NCBI GenBank assembly: GCA_964615145.1
Contig: CAZTOP010000005.1
Coordinates: forward strand, 1 to 64,000
Source of the DNA: CAIVPM01 sp964615145
GTDB lineage: Bacteria; Bacteroidota; Bacteroidia; Chitinophagales; Chitinophagaceae
DNA: 64,000 nt
Direction: 5' to 3'
Position numbers and translations under genes: made by a program. Every line of letters starts with the position of its first letter. Positions within the stretch are counted from its first letter, which is position 1. The notes under the pieces were generated by a model. The model saw only the letters and a program-made list of their open reading frames with translations, was not told where the DNA came from and searched no databases. This document shows positions 17,178-25,732 of the stretch, one piece after another.

Positions 17178-18188
17178 ATGGCTAAAGCTAATTTAAAAGG
17201 ATTCGAAAAATTTATTAATCAAGAACCTAAGGGGGCAAAGAAAAAGGAATTGATTAAGCAGGAAAAACGAAGAATGAAAAAAGAGAGAAATGAAGCAGGA
17301 AGATTAGCTAATCAAAAAAAATATGAAAAATCTGTTGGCATTTCTACAATAGAATCAAAACAAAAATTTGGAAAAAATAAAGTCGAAAAACTTGTTGTAG
17401 GTGAACCATCTGGTGATTTAATGCCTCTTAATAAATTTATTGCACACGCTGGTGTCTGTGGCAGACGCGAGGCTGCAGAACTTATTAAACAATCTTTTAT
17501 TACCGTAAATGGTGCTGTTATTACGGAGCCAGGTTTTAAGGTCTCTGAAAAAGATTTAGTAAAATACAAAGGCAAAAAATTGTCAGCAAAAACAACGGCT
17601 GTATATATTTTGTTAAATAAGCCCAAAGATTATATTACAACATCTGATGACCCAAAGGGAAGAAAGACAGTTCTAGATTTGGTAAAAGGAGCCACACCTG
17701 AAAGAATTTATCCTGTGGGAAGATTAGACAGAAATACAACAGGTGTTCTATTGCTTACAAACGATGGGGAACTAGCACAAAAATTAACGCATCCATCGTT
17801 TGAAATAAAAAAAATATACGAAGTAACACTTGATAAAATTATTAATAAAAAAGATTTTGAAACTATTTTAAATGGTATAACGCTTGAAGACGGATTTATT
17901 AAACCCGATGCATTGTCTTTTGTTAATGATAAGGACAGAAAGGTATTAGGAATTGAAATACATAGTGGCAAAAATAGAATTGTAAGAAGAATTTTTGAGC
18001 ATTTGGGCTATAGCGTTGAGAAGCTAGACCGAGTTTTATTTGCTAATCTAACCAAGAAAAATGTAAATCGAGGCAAATGGCGTATGCTAAATGAAAAGGA
18101 AGTTAGATTGCTTAAGTTTATGAATAAAAGTTTTGTAAAAAAAGTAAAACCAACGCCAATTGCACCTAAAATAATCGACAAAAAATAA
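17178..18188 (+). CDS. RsuA/RluB-family rRNA pseudouridine synthase
   Basis: This 336-aa enzyme should convert a uridine in rRNA to pseudouridine. Residues 1-70 are a Lys/Arg/Glu-rich extension typical of Bacteroidota members and probably bind RNA. An S4 RNA-binding domain follows at ~80-130 (LNKFIAHAGVCGRREAAELI). The catalytic domain carries the family motif with the active Asp (VGRLDRNTTGVLLLTNDG) and the later motif HSGKNRIVRRIF. Whether it is RluB-, RluE- or RsuA-like in target cannot be told. The next gene is another pseudouridine synthase of a different family. Confidence 0.93.
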   Translation: MAKANLKGFEKFINQEPKGAKKKELIKQEKRRMKKERNEAGRLANQKKYEKSVGISTIESKQKFGKNKVEKLVVGEPSGDLMPLNKFIAHAGVCGRREAAELIKQSFITVNGAVITEPGFKVSEKDLVKYKGKKLSAKTTAVYILLNKPKDYITTSDDPKGRKTVLDLVKGATPERIYPVGRLDRNTTGVLLLTNDGELAQKLTHPSFEIKKIYEVTLDKIINKKDFETILNGITLEDGFIKPDALSFVNDKDRKVLGIEIHSGKNRIVRRIFEHLGYSVEKLDRVLFANLTKKNVNRGKWRMLNEKEVRLLKFMNKSFVKKVKPTPIAPKIIDKK

Positions 18189-18237
18189 TTTTACCTTTTG
18201 TTTTAACTGCCCATCAACACTAATTTACGTTAGAAAA

Positions 18238-18981
18238 ATGCACTACAAAAACTTAGATGTAATTTTTGAAAATACTGCTTTTATTGCCATTAATAAACCA
18301 GCAGGATTGTTTTCTGTACCTGATAGATTTGGTAAAGAAATTTCATTAAAACAAATTTTAGAAGCACAATTTGAAAAGGTTTTTATTGTGCACAGGCTCG
18401 ACAAGGAAACAAGTGGTGTAATATTATTTGCAAAAGATGCCACAACACATAAAATATTATCTGAACTTTTTGAAAACAGAAAAATAGAAAAATATTATGT
18501 GGGGTTGGTAATTGGCTCACCTATCAATAGTATTGGCACTATTGATGTTCCAATAGCTGAACATCCTTTTAAAAAAGGCGAAATGCAAGTAAACCCAAAA
18601 GGGAAAACTTGCTTAACCACTTATGAAGTTATTAAAGATTATAAAATTTTTAGTTGGATAAAATTTAGAATTCATACAGGACGTACACATCAAATAAGAG
18701 TTCATGCAAAACAAATAGGCCATCCATTAGTGTGCGATGAACTTTATGGAGATGCAAAGCCTGTTTTGTTATCGCAAATAAAAAAAACTTATAAATTATC
18801 TAAAAATATTTTAGATGAAGCACCCATCTTATCTCGTTTGGGATTGCATGCATACCAATTAACATTTGAATGGCAGAATAAGAAAGTAGATTTAATAGCA
18901 GAGCCACCTAAAGACATTAGAGCACTTTTACAACAACTCGATAAAAGAATTTCTAATACAAATAAAAGATTGAATGGATAA
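18238..18981 (+). CDS. RluA-family pseudouridine synthase
   Basis: This 247-aa enzyme has the RluA signature with the catalytic Asp (IVHRLDKETSGVILFAK) and the C-terminal binding motif (RIHTGRTHQIRVH). It lacks the N-terminal S4 domain of RluC and RluD, so it belongs to the short RluA/TruC-like group, which modifies tRNA or rRNA. It lies 49 nt after the RsuA/RluB-type gene and may be co-transcribed. Confidence 0.93.
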   Translation: MHYKNLDVIFENTAFIAINKPAGLFSVPDRFGKEISLKQILEAQFEKVFIVHRLDKETSGVILFAKDATTHKILSELFENRKIEKYYVGLVIGSPINSIGTIDVPIAEHPFKKGEMQVNPKGKTCLTTYEVIKDYKIFSWIKFRIHTGRTHQIRVHAKQIGHPLVCDELYGDAKPVLLSQIKKTYKLSKNILDEAPILSRLGLHAYQLTFEWQNKKVDLIAEPPKDIRALLQQLDKRISNTNKRLNG

Positions 18982-19000
18982 GAAAATTTACGTTTTTGCT

Positions 19001-19573
19001 CTACTTGAAATCAAGCGTAAGTAAGGTTCTCAATGCTACAAATGAGGTATAATCTTTTTCACTAGCAGTACTTGTAAATTGCTCATATCTCATTCCAATA
19101 TCTAATTTTTTGTTTACTAAAAAACCAAAACCAAGTGCAAAAGTTGGACCTCCAACAGATCCTGTATAAGATTCGCTCACCTTTTTAACATTAGCCAATG
19201 TGTAACCAAGTTCTAACTCAGAGTTAAATTTTGTGTTAAAAAAATACTTATAGCCTACTTTCAAAGGAAAAATTGTTAGTGGTGGAGTTGCAATATTGAT
19301 ATCTGCATTTAAACCAGGTATATTTAAAACTTCGCCAATATTTCCTGATCTGCCAGAAAAGTTTAACACACAAAATGTTCCAGTGAAATAATTTTTTTTG
19401 CCAGTTGGAAATAAAATTTTTGCACTACCTCCAAATCCCAAACCATAAGCTTGATAAGCCTGTTTAGTTGCCATAGACGCACCTTCGCCAGCAATTGATA
19501 AATGTGTAACCCTTTTTTGTGCTATTGAATTTAATGAAATAATTGTTGCTAGAATAAATAATGCTTGTTTCAA
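19001..19573 (-). CDS. Small outer-membrane barrel protein
   Basis: This 190-aa protein has a signal peptide (QALFILATIISLNSIAQ). The mature part has alternating hydrophobic/polar strands with Gly and aromatic residues (YKYFFNTKFNSELELGYTL, KLDIGMRYEQF, and a final LRTLLTLDFK) typical of an 8-stranded barrel. The role is unknown. A long palindrome lies upstream, between it and a second small barrel gene on the same strand. Confidence 0.75.
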   Translation of the reverse strand: MKQALFILATIISLNSIAQKRVTHLSIAGEGASMATKQAYQAYGLGFGGSAKILFPTGKKNYFTGTFCVLNFSGRSGNIGEVLNIPGLNADINIATPPLTIFPLKVGYKYFFNTKFNSELELGYTLANVKKVSESYTGSVGGPTFALGFGFLVNKKLDIGMRYEQFTSTASEKDYTSFVALRTLLTLDFK

Positions 19574-19616
19574 GTTGTATGTTTTAGTTTTTGTAAATGT
19601 AAAAATAGGATAATAG

Positions 19617-19660
19617 TTTATATAACAAAGCCCCGCAATTGCGGGGCTTTGTTATATAAA
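19617..19660. terminator. 44-bp perfect palindrome, probable bidirectional terminator
   Basis: Positions 19617-19638 are the exact reverse complement of 19639-19660. The GC-rich core GCCCCGCAATTGCGGGGC sits within AT-rich arms. It lies 13 nt past the stop of the 172-aa barrel gene on the minus strand. It would form a very stable hairpin in RNA from either strand, with no unpaired loop except the forced turn. The absence of a long T-run makes it unusual as a terminator. Confidence 0.65.
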
Positions 19661-19673
19661 AAGGTCGATTCAA

Positions 19674-20192
19674 TTAAAGGTGAATTTGGAATCCAAAATT
19701 TACACCAAAATTAGTTGTTGCATCTGGAGCATCTTTCCACTTCATAGAAGAATAACCTAAAGTTGCTTCTAATGCTACATTCTTTGTTAAAAAGAAAGCA
19801 GGTCCTGCTTTAATGCCCCAAGCAGTTGAGCTAGTTGAAGAAGTTGCACCAGCTGGCTTAACACTGCCAAAACCAATGTTTGCGTTTGCAAATAACTTAG
19901 CATTTTTTCCCATTTCAACAAAGTAGTAACGAACCATCGGTCCAAAATTAAATGAACTTCCACCACTATTTGAAACGCTCATTAAGTCTACTGATGCTCC
20001 TACAGCTATATTGTTAGAAACAAAATAACCTGCATTTGGGGCAAGTTCGATTGTCGAACTAGATGGACCTGAACCGGTTTTTTCTGAGTTAAAACCTGCA
20101 GAACCTCCAACCATCCAGTTGCCTTTTGATGTTTGTGCAAAACTTGTTCCGGCTACTAGTGTAGCGATTGCGATTGATAAAATCTTTTTCAT
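19674..20192 (-). CDS. Small outer-membrane barrel protein (OmpW/PorT-like size)
   Basis: This 172-aa protein has a signal peptide (ILSIAIATLVAGTSFAQ) and a mature part of alternating strands (NWMVGGSAGFNSE, FNFGPMVRYYFVEMGKNAKLFA, and a final TNFGVNFGFQIHL). It fits an 8-stranded outer-membrane barrel. Codons are relatively regular, and a strong palindromic hairpin follows the stop, consistent with an independently transcribed and possibly abundant envelope protein. The role is unknown. Confidence 0.8.
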   Translation of the reverse strand: MKKILSIAIATLVAGTSFAQTSKGNWMVGGSAGFNSEKTGSGPSSSTIELAPNAGYFVSNNIAVGASVDLMSVSNSGGSSFNFGPMVRYYFVEMGKNAKLFANANIGFGSVKPAGATSSTSSTAWGIKAGPAFFLTKNVALEATLGYSSMKWKDAPDATTNFGVNFGFQIHL

Positions 20193-20303
20193 AATAAATT
20201 TTTGTGGTTAATAATATGCAAATAAAACGTATTTACTTTGAATATGGTATATTTTAAATTTATTTTTTTTACACAATAAATTGATGTTCTATACGTTCCA
20301 AGT

Positions 20304-21884
20304 TTATCTAGCAATATTCACGGCTCTTTTTTCTCTGATTACAGTTACTTTAATTTGACCGGGATAAGTCATTTCTGTTTGTATTTTTTGAGCAATTTCA
20401 AAGCTTAATTTATCACTATCTGTATCTCCAACTTTTTCTGCTTCAACAATTACACGTAATTCTCTACCAGCTTGAATTGCATAAGCTTTTTCAACACCAC
20501 TATAATCCATTGCTAATTTTTCAAGGTCTTTAATACGTTGGATATATTGTTGCATCATCTCTCTTCTAGCACCAGGTCTTGCACCACTAATAGCATCACA
20601 AGCTTGAATAATTGGTGAGATGACAAACTGCATTTCCATTTCGTCGTGGTGAGCACCAATTGCATTTACTACAGCCGGGTTTTCGCCATATTTTTCAGCA
20701 AGTTTTGCACCTAATAATGCGTGGCTTAATTCAGTTTCCTCATCTGGAACTTTACCTATATCGTGTAATAATCCTGCACGTTTTGCCAATTTTGGATTTA
20801 ATCCTAACTCACTCGCCATAATTGCACAAAGGTTGGCGGTTTCTCTACTGTGCATTAGCAAGTTTTGACCATATGATGAACGAAATCTCATTTTACCAAC
20901 TATTCTTACTAATTCCTTGTGCAAACCATGGATACCTAATTCTATTACTGTTCTTTCGCCAATTTCCATTACTTGATCTTCTAACTGACGGCGTGTTTTT
21001 TCTACTACCTCTTCAATACGAGCAGGATGAATTCTTCCATCTGCAACTAATCTTTGCAAACTTAAACGAGCAATTTCTCTGCGTAATGGATCAAATGAAG
21101 AAAGCAATATTGCTTCGGGAGTGTCATCAACAATTAAATCTACACCAGTTGCAGCCTCAATAGCTCTGATGTTTCTTCCTTCTCTCCCAATAATTTGACC
21201 CTTAATTTCATCAGTTTCTAATTGAAAAACAGTAACTGTGTTTTCGATTGTTTGCTCGGCAGCAGTGCGTTGAATGCTTTGAATAATAATTTTTCTAGCC
21301 TCCTTGTTAGCCTTTTCTTTAGCAGTTTCAATTATCTCTTGTTGTAGTACTAATGCTCTTGAATGAGCTTCAGCTTTTAGACTATCTATCAACTGATTTT
21401 TTGCTTCATCAGCGGTAAGGTTAGCAATTTTTTCTAATCGCTTAATATGTTCTTCCTGATGTTTTTCTAGCTCTGTTCTTTTTTGATTTACAACTTCAAT
21501 TTGCCTGTTTAAATTTTCTTTAATCGCTTCGTTTTCCTTCACTTGTTTTTCTAGTAAAACATCTTTCTGATTAATGGTTACTTCCTTTTGTTTAACCCTG
21601 TTTTCAGCCTCATTAATTTTTCTGTTACGTTCATTTACTTCTTTTTCGTATTCCGATTTTAATTGAACAAACTTCTCTTTGGCTTCTAATTCTTTTTCTC
21701 TTTTGGTTGTATCTGCTTTTAATTGAGCCTCTTTTAATATTGTTTGTGCTTGTATTTGAGCTTCTTGAATTTTTTTCTCGGCGTCTTCAACCTGTTTTTT
21801 AGTATCTTTTGCGAATGCATATTTACCAACTACAAAACCTATCACTAAAGTTGCAACACCTATAATTATTGCTATTGAATCCAT
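20304..21884 (-). CDS. rny: Ribonuclease Y
   Basis: This 526-aa membrane-anchored endoribonuclease begins mRNA decay. Order: N-terminal membrane helix (~4-24, IAIIIGVATLVIGFVVGKYA); a long coiled coil (~30-210, Lys/Glu/Gln-rich); a KH RNA-binding domain (~215-280, IKGQIIGREGRNIRAIEAAT); an HD metal-binding domain (~335-435, GLLHDIGKVPDEETELSHAL with the later HHDEME); and a C-terminal helical domain. The length is normal. A 289-nt non-coding stretch lies upstream. Confidence 0.97.
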   Translation of the reverse strand: MDSIAIIIGVATLVIGFVVGKYAFAKDTKKQVEDAEKKIQEAQIQAQTILKEAQLKADTTKREKELEAKEKFVQLKSEYEKEVNERNRKINEAENRVKQKEVTINQKDVLLEKQVKENEAIKENLNRQIEVVNQKRTELEKHQEEHIKRLEKIANLTADEAKNQLIDSLKAEAHSRALVLQQEIIETAKEKANKEARKIIIQSIQRTAAEQTIENTVTVFQLETDEIKGQIIGREGRNIRAIEAATGVDLIVDDTPEAILLSSFDPLRREIARLSLQRLVADGRIHPARIEEVVEKTRRQLEDQVMEIGERTVIELGIHGLHKELVRIVGKMRFRSSYGQNLLMHSRETANLCAIMASELGLNPKLAKRAGLLHDIGKVPDEETELSHALLGAKLAEKYGENPAVVNAIGAHHDEMEMQFVISPIIQACDAISGARPGARREMMQQYIQRIKDLEKLAMDYSGVEKAYAIQAGRELRVIVEAEKVGDTDSDKLSFEIAQKIQTEMTYPGQIKVTVIREKRAVNIAR

Positions 21885-22173
21885 TTTTTGAATTGTTATT
21901 TAATTGTTTCTTAATATTATTTAATTCTTTCTTTCTCATTGGCATAAAATGAGGGAGGCAGCGAAGATAATTAAATGGAGGTATGAAAAATCGGACAGTA
22001 CAGAAAATAAAATATCCTCCGAGGAATCGGAGGATATAACCCTTAAAACAACCAACATGAAAACATTGTTGATTAGAACGAAAATAGTGGTTTTAAGAAC
22101 TCAGAATATTAAATTTGATGAATGGTGGTATTTTTTACAAGTTTTTTCCTTTTTTAGAAAACCTATATTGAAA
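21885..22173. other. 289-bp non-coding stretch between rny and the YigZ gene
   Basis: It holds the probable rny promoter region, a strong hairpin at 22012-22037 and an AT-rich stretch between the hairpin and the YigZ stop. An open frame on the plus strand (ATG at 22057) overlaps the YigZ 3' end antisense and has no family support. No riboswitch or known RNA is recognised. A small RNA ending at the hairpin on the minus strand is possible but unproven. Confidence 0.4.
22000..22037 (-). terminator. Hairpin with T-rich tail (minus-strand terminator)
   Basis: A perfect 11-bp stem (22012-22022 with 22027-22037, ATATCCTCCGA) has loop GGAA. On the minus strand a T-rich segment follows (TTTATTTTCTG). 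It lies 137 nt past the YigZ stop, which is far for a simple gene terminator. Confidence 0.65.
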
Positions 22174-22785
22174 CTAAACTTTACTTATAATAACTGTATG
22201 ATTATCTCTTATTTTGTGTAAAAATTCATCTTGTTTTGATTGGATTACACCAACTTTCATTATACAAAAAAGCTGGACATCATTTTTTATGATAGTACAG
22301 TTTAATTGCTTGATAATACTCATAATAGTGTTTGATTGAGTATAATCGTATTGTAATTCGTATATAACTAAAATAGGTTTTTGAATAATAGGTGTTGTTT
22401 GTAACGATAAGGAAGCAGCAGTTTTATATGCGTTCACTAAACCAGGAACCCCCAAAAGTGTGCCTCCAAAATACCTAACAACAATCACTAAAACATCTGT
22501 TATTTCTCTTGAATCTATTGCATTTAAAATTGGTTTACCGGCTGAACCTGACGGTTCACCATCATCGCTCGACCTGAACAAGTTTTTATCAAGCCCTATT
22601 CTGTAGGCAAAACAATGATGCGAAGCTTTTGGATGCATAGCTTTTACTTCTTGCAAAGCAAATTTAAATTCTTCAGCAGATTTTACAGGATATGCATAAC
22701 TAATAAATTTGCTGCCTTTATCTTTAAATTCTGCTACACTTGATTTTTCAATTGTTAAAAAGAAGTCGGCAACTTTTGGTGTCAT
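22174..22785 (-). CDS. YigZ/IMPACT-family protein
   Basis: This 203-aa protein has the UPF0029 N-terminal domain with the family signature (DDGEPSGSAGKPILNAI, VVRYFGGTLLGVPGLVNAYK at ~85-130) and a smaller C-terminal DUF1949-like part. Known of the family: homologues of the yeast/mammalian IMPACT translation regulator; in bacteria the function is not settled (a ribosome- or nucleotide-related role has been suggested). The gene is divergent from prmC with a 52-nt gap. Confidence 0.93.
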   Translation of the reverse strand: MTPKVADFFLTIEKSSVAEFKDKGSKFISYAYPVKSAEEFKFALQEVKAMHPKASHHCFAYRIGLDKNLFRSSDDGEPSGSAGKPILNAIDSREITDVLVIVVRYFGGTLLGVPGLVNAYKTAASLSLQTTPIIQKPILVIYELQYDYTQSNTIMSIIKQLNCTIIKNDVQLFCIMKVGVIQSKQDEFLHKIRDNHTVIISKV

Positions 22786-22837
22786 TACTATTAATTATTT
22801 ATCAAAATTAATACAAACCATACTACTTTGCATATAT

Positions 22838-23683
22838 ATGAATTTGCAACAACTAAATAAATATGTCGCCAATAGACTAGAAGCAATTTACCCCAAGAGA
22901 GAAGCTCATAATATTTGTGACTTGTTATTTGAAGATGTAACGAAATTGACAAGGGCAGAAAGGTTTTTAAAAAAAGAATCCCTTGTGACAAATGAGCAAC
23001 TAAAAATTGTAGAAATAGCTTTGGAAGAATTATTACTGCACAAACCAATTCAACAAGTACTTGGTTATTGTTGGTTTGCAAAAAATAAATTTTTTTTAAA
23101 CGAAAATGTATTAATCCCTAGACCCGAAACAGAGGAGCTTGTAGAAAAAATAATTAAAGAAAATATTAATAAAGAAATCTCTATCGTTGAAATAGGAACA
23201 GGAAGCGGATGTATAGCAATTGCATTAAAAAAAAATTTGCCAAATGCTTATATTACGGCTGTAGATGTGAGTAGTAAGGCTATTCAGATAGCAAAAAAAA
23301 ATGCTCAATATAATAATGCTGATATTAGTTTCATGGAGTTGGATTTTTTAGATAAAAATTGTTGGAAATGTTTTAATAATTATGATATAATTGTTAGTAA
23401 TCCTCCATACATCTTGGAAAGTGAACAAAGCAATATGTATGATAATGTATTATTACACGAACCACATTTGGCATTGTTTGTACCAGATAATGATGGATTA
23501 ATTTTTTATCGTCATATTGCACAATTTGCAAAGAAACACCTAAAAGCTAGTGGTACAATTTGGGTAGAAATAAACGAGCTTTTAGGAAATAAAACCCTTG
23601 AGTTGTTTGAAGAATATGGCTTTATGACATACATTCACAGAGACTTGCAGGGAAAGGAAAGAATGATTAAAGCCATGAGATAA
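22838..23683 (+). CDS. prmC: Release factor glutamine methyltransferase
   Basis: PrmC methylates the Gln of the GGQ motif in release factors 1 and 2. The ATG at 22838 gives 281 aa, the normal length; longer versions of the frame would run into the divergent YigZ promoter. There is a helical N-terminal domain (~1-85). The SAM-binding Rossmann fold follows, with motif I (VEIGTGSGCIAIAL), the acidic loop (TAVDVSSKA) and the substrate motif NPPY (SNPPYI). A weak -7-like element (TACTTTG) lies 8 nt upstream of the ATG. It is convergent with the Arc-like gene, with one base between the stop codons. Confidence 0.95.
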   Translation: MNLQQLNKYVANRLEAIYPKREAHNICDLLFEDVTKLTRAERFLKKESLVTNEQLKIVEIALEELLLHKPIQQVLGYCWFAKNKFFLNENVLIPRPETEELVEKIIKENINKEISIVEIGTGSGCIAIALKKNLPNAYITAVDVSSKAIQIAKKNAQYNNADISFMELDFLDKNCWKCFNNYDIIVSNPPYILESEQSNMYDNVLLHEPHLALFVPDNDGLIFYRHIAQFAKKHLKASGTIWVEINELLGNKTLELFEEYGFMTYIHRDLQGKERMIKAMR

Positions 23684-23684
23684 A

Positions 23685-23882
23685 CTAATCGGTTTTCTTT
23701 AACTCTGTATTCCCTTTCTTAGCTAATTTGAGCCTTCCTGTTTCGTTTAGTTTTTGTTGAATTATCCATTCAATTTGCCCATTTACACTTCTGAATTCAC
23801 TTGCAGCCCACTGTTCTAAAATTTTGAAAGTAGATTCATCCATCCTTAAAACAAAACTTTTTTTCTTACTCACAGTTAACAA
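23685..23882 (-). CDS. Arc/CopG-like ribbon-helix-helix protein
   Basis: This 65-aa protein has a short basic start, a strand (KSFVLRMDE), two helices (STFKILEQWAASEFRSVNGQIEWII) and a Lys-rich tail. This pattern fits an Arc-type ribbon-helix-helix DNA-binding fold, in which the FVLRMD strand would contact the major groove. No toxin gene adjoins it. Upstream is an SPFH gene, read on the same strand and separated by a hairpin. Such free-standing Arc-like proteins next to SPFH genes are common in Bacteroidota, and a regulatory partnership is an inference. Confidence 0.8.
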   Translation of the reverse strand: MLTVSKKKSFVLRMDESTFKILEQWAASEFRSVNGQIEWIIQQKLNETGRLKLAKKGNTELKKTD

Positions 23883-23888
23883 TATTAA

Positions 23889-23911
23889 AGCCTCTAATTT
23901 TTTTAGAGGCT
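23889..23911 (-). terminator. Hairpin between the SPFH and Arc-like genes
   Basis: A 9-bp stem (23889-23897 with 23903-23911, AGCCTCTAA) has a T-rich loop. The minus-strand tail is only moderately T-rich (TTTAATATT), so termination may be partial, leaving some read-through into the Arc-like gene. Confidence 0.5.
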
Positions 23912-23923
23912 CATTTTAATGTA

Positions 23924-24793
23924 TTAATTATAAAGAGTTCCAGTATTTAAAACTGGTGTTGCAGCTTTTTCTGCACAAAGCACTACCATCAAATTACTAA
24001 CCATTGCAGCCTTTCGTTCTTCATCCAAATGTACAATTTGTTTTTTACTCAATTGTTCTAATGCCATTTCTACCATTCCTACAGCACCTTCAACAATTTT
24101 GCTTCTGGCAGCAACAATTGCAGTTGCCTGTTGGCGTTGCAACATTGCACCTGCAATTTCTGCACTATATGCCAAATGACTAATTCTTGCTTCCTTAATT
24201 ACAATACCTGCGGGTTGTAATCTTTCATTCAGTTCTATTTCTAATAGTTCATTCACTTTTTCCGCACCATCTCTTAGCGTTATAGAGGCTTTTTCGTCTT
24301 CCATGTGATCGTAAGGACAAGTAGTTGCTAAATGTCTGATGGCTGCTTCGCTTTGTAGTTTTATATACTCTCCATAATCTGCAACTTCAAAACCTGCTTT
24401 GTAAGTGTCAGAAATATACCAAACAATCACAGCTGCAATTTCAATTGGATTGCCCATTTTATCATTCACTTTCAGCTTAGTACTTTCCATATTTTGTAAT
24501 CGAAGGCTCATTCTGATTGTGGAATAAAAGGGGTTAATAAACCGTAAGCCATTTTCCTTAACTGTTCCAACATATTTTCCAAAAAATGTACAAATTCTTG
24601 AATGGTTAGGATTTATAACCATTAAGCCTTTGAATAAAAAAATTGATAACACCATCAATAAAATGCTAGCAATAATGATAAACACATTAGGTTCATTACC
24701 CATTGTTGTCAGTAACACAATTGCAATAAGAATAAAAAGGATGGCTGTAACTAATGCCATGAATCCAGAAATTGGTTTAAGTATTTTTTCCAT
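23924..24793 (-). CDS. SPFH/band-7 domain membrane protein
   Basis: This 289-aa protein has two N-terminal hydrophobic segments (~13-33 and ~37-57). An SPFH (stomatin/prohibitin/flotillin) domain covers ~65-250 (RICTFFGKYVGTVKENGLRF, AAVIVWYISDTYKAGF, IKEARISHLAYS). Known of the family: oligomeric scaffolds of membrane microdomains, often protecting or controlling proteases. The C-terminal residues (LMVVLCAEKAATPVLNTG) resemble the usual end of the Bacteroidota SPFH members. The substrate or partner is unknown. Confidence 0.92.
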   Translation of the reverse strand: MEKILKPISGFMALVTAILFILIAIVLLTTMGNEPNVFIIIASILLMVLSIFLFKGLMVINPNHSRICTFFGKYVGTVKENGLRFINPFYSTIRMSLRLQNMESTKLKVNDKMGNPIEIAAVIVWYISDTYKAGFEVADYGEYIKLQSEAAIRHLATTCPYDHMEDEKASITLRDGAEKVNELLEIELNERLQPAGIVIKEARISHLAYSAEIAGAMLQRQQATAIVAARSKIVEGAVGMVEMALEQLSKKQIVHLDEERKAAMVSNLMVVLCAEKAATPVLNTGTLYN

Positions 24794-24895
24794 AATAAAT
24801 TATTTTGATATCAAATTAGTATCAAAAATAATAAAACATTACAAACAGAAGATAAAATTTTACAAAAATTCAATTTAACAATAATCTCATTCCCC

Positions 24896-24903
24896 TACAT
24901 TTG
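24896..24903 (+). promoter_or_regulatory. -7 promoter element of ffs
   Basis: TACATTTG is a full match to TAnnTTTG and ends 4 nt before the first paired base of the SRP RNA (24908), which is the expected spacing to the transcription start. Confidence 0.75.
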
Positions 24904-24907
24904 CAGC

Positions 24908-25009
24908 GGCAGGTCTTACACGACCAGCTCCTGCTGAAACTCCCCAGGGTAGGAATACAGCAAGGACAGGTGGTTGAGCGGTGCGATGTGAGTAGCCTGC
25001 CATTTTTTG
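24908..25009 (+). ncRNA. ffs: Signal recognition particle RNA, bacterial small (4.5S-like) type
   Basis: This is the RNA scaffold that binds Ffh and targets membrane proteins to the Sec machinery. The ~94-nt molecule begins GGCAGG (24908-24913) and ends CCTGCC (24996-25001), which pair to close a rod-like hairpin. The apical domain IV is clear: the GGAA tetraloop at 24951-24954 inside GGTAGGAATACAGCAAGG carries the conserved AGGAATA...CAGCA internal-loop bases that Ffh contacts. A run of six T follows at 25003-25008. A perfect -7 element stands just upstream. Reading frames crossing this region are spurious. Confidence 0.93.
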
Positions 25010-25081
25010 AAGTCCCATTACCTGAAGGGGTATACAAATATTCAGGAATCTTACTCCAAAAATTTTCCAAAAATAATTTTT

Positions 25082-25732
25082 ATGAAATTTTTTATAGACA
25101 CTGCAAATCTTGCTCAAATTACAGAAGCAAATGAACTAGGAATTTTGGATGGGGTAACAACCAATCCATCTTTAATGGCAAAAGAAGGCATCAAAGGTGA
25201 AGAAGCTATCTTAAGTCATTATAAAGCAATTTGTGAAATTGTAGATGGAGACATCAGTGCAGAAGTTTTGTCTACAACATACTCCGAAATGATAGAAGAA
25301 GGAAAAAAATTAGCTGCAATTCATCCTAATATTGTTGTTAAAATTCCTATGATTAAAGATGGTATTAAGGCTATTAAGTGGTTTAGCGACAACGGAGTTA
25401 AAACAAATTGTACACTTATTTTTAGTGCTGGTCAGGCAATTTTAGCTGCAAAAGCAGGAGCTACATATATTTCTCCATTTATTGGCAGAATTGATGATAG
25501 TGGTTGGGATGGAGTGCAGTTAATAGAACAAATTTCTCAAATCTATTCTGTTCAGGGTTTTAAATCAGAAATTTTAGCTGCTTCTATTAGAAATGCTAAC
25601 CACATTATTCAATGTGCCGAAGCTGGTGCAGATGTTTGTACTTGCCCTTTGGATTCTATATTAGGATTATTGAAACATCCATTGACAGATATTGGTTTAG
25701 CAAAATTTATTGAAGATTCAAAAAAAATGTAA
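25082..25732 (+). CDS. fsa: Fructose-6-phosphate aldolase/transaldolase-like protein
   Basis: The 216-aa TIM barrel belongs to the small transaldolase/FSA group. Motifs are MKFFIDTANL at the start, GVTTNPSL at ~24-31, the Schiff-base Lys at residue 87 (NIVVKIPM) and ISPFIGRIDD. The reaction would be transfer or aldol cleavage of a dihydroxyacetone unit between sugar phosphates, in the non-oxidative pentose phosphate pathway. The ATG at 25082 is chosen because the longer frame would run into the SRP RNA. The gene starts 80 nt after ffs on the same strand. Confidence 0.94.
   Translation: MKFFIDTANLAQITEANELGILDGVTTNPSLMAKEGIKGEEAILSHYKAICEIVDGDISAEVLSTTYSEMIEEGKKLAAIHPNIVVKIPMIKDGIKAIKWFSDNGVKTNCTLIFSAGQAILAAKAGATYISPFIGRIDDSGWDGVQLIEQISQIYSVQGFKSEILAASIRNANHIIQCAEAGADVCTCPLDSILGLLKHPLTDIGLAKFIEDSKKM

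Noticed and set aside
22057..22221. Plus-strand 54-aa frame next to the hairpin
   Set aside because: It overlaps the YigZ gene antisense, has no recognised family and no convincing promoter.
23685..24793. Toxin-antitoxin pair made from the Arc-like gene and its neighbour
   Set aside because: The neighbour is an SPFH scaffold protein, not a toxin, and a hairpin separates them.
24870..25134. Short frames on both strands across 24.87-25.13 kb
   Set aside because: They overlap the SRP RNA, whose structure and promoter explain the sequence.
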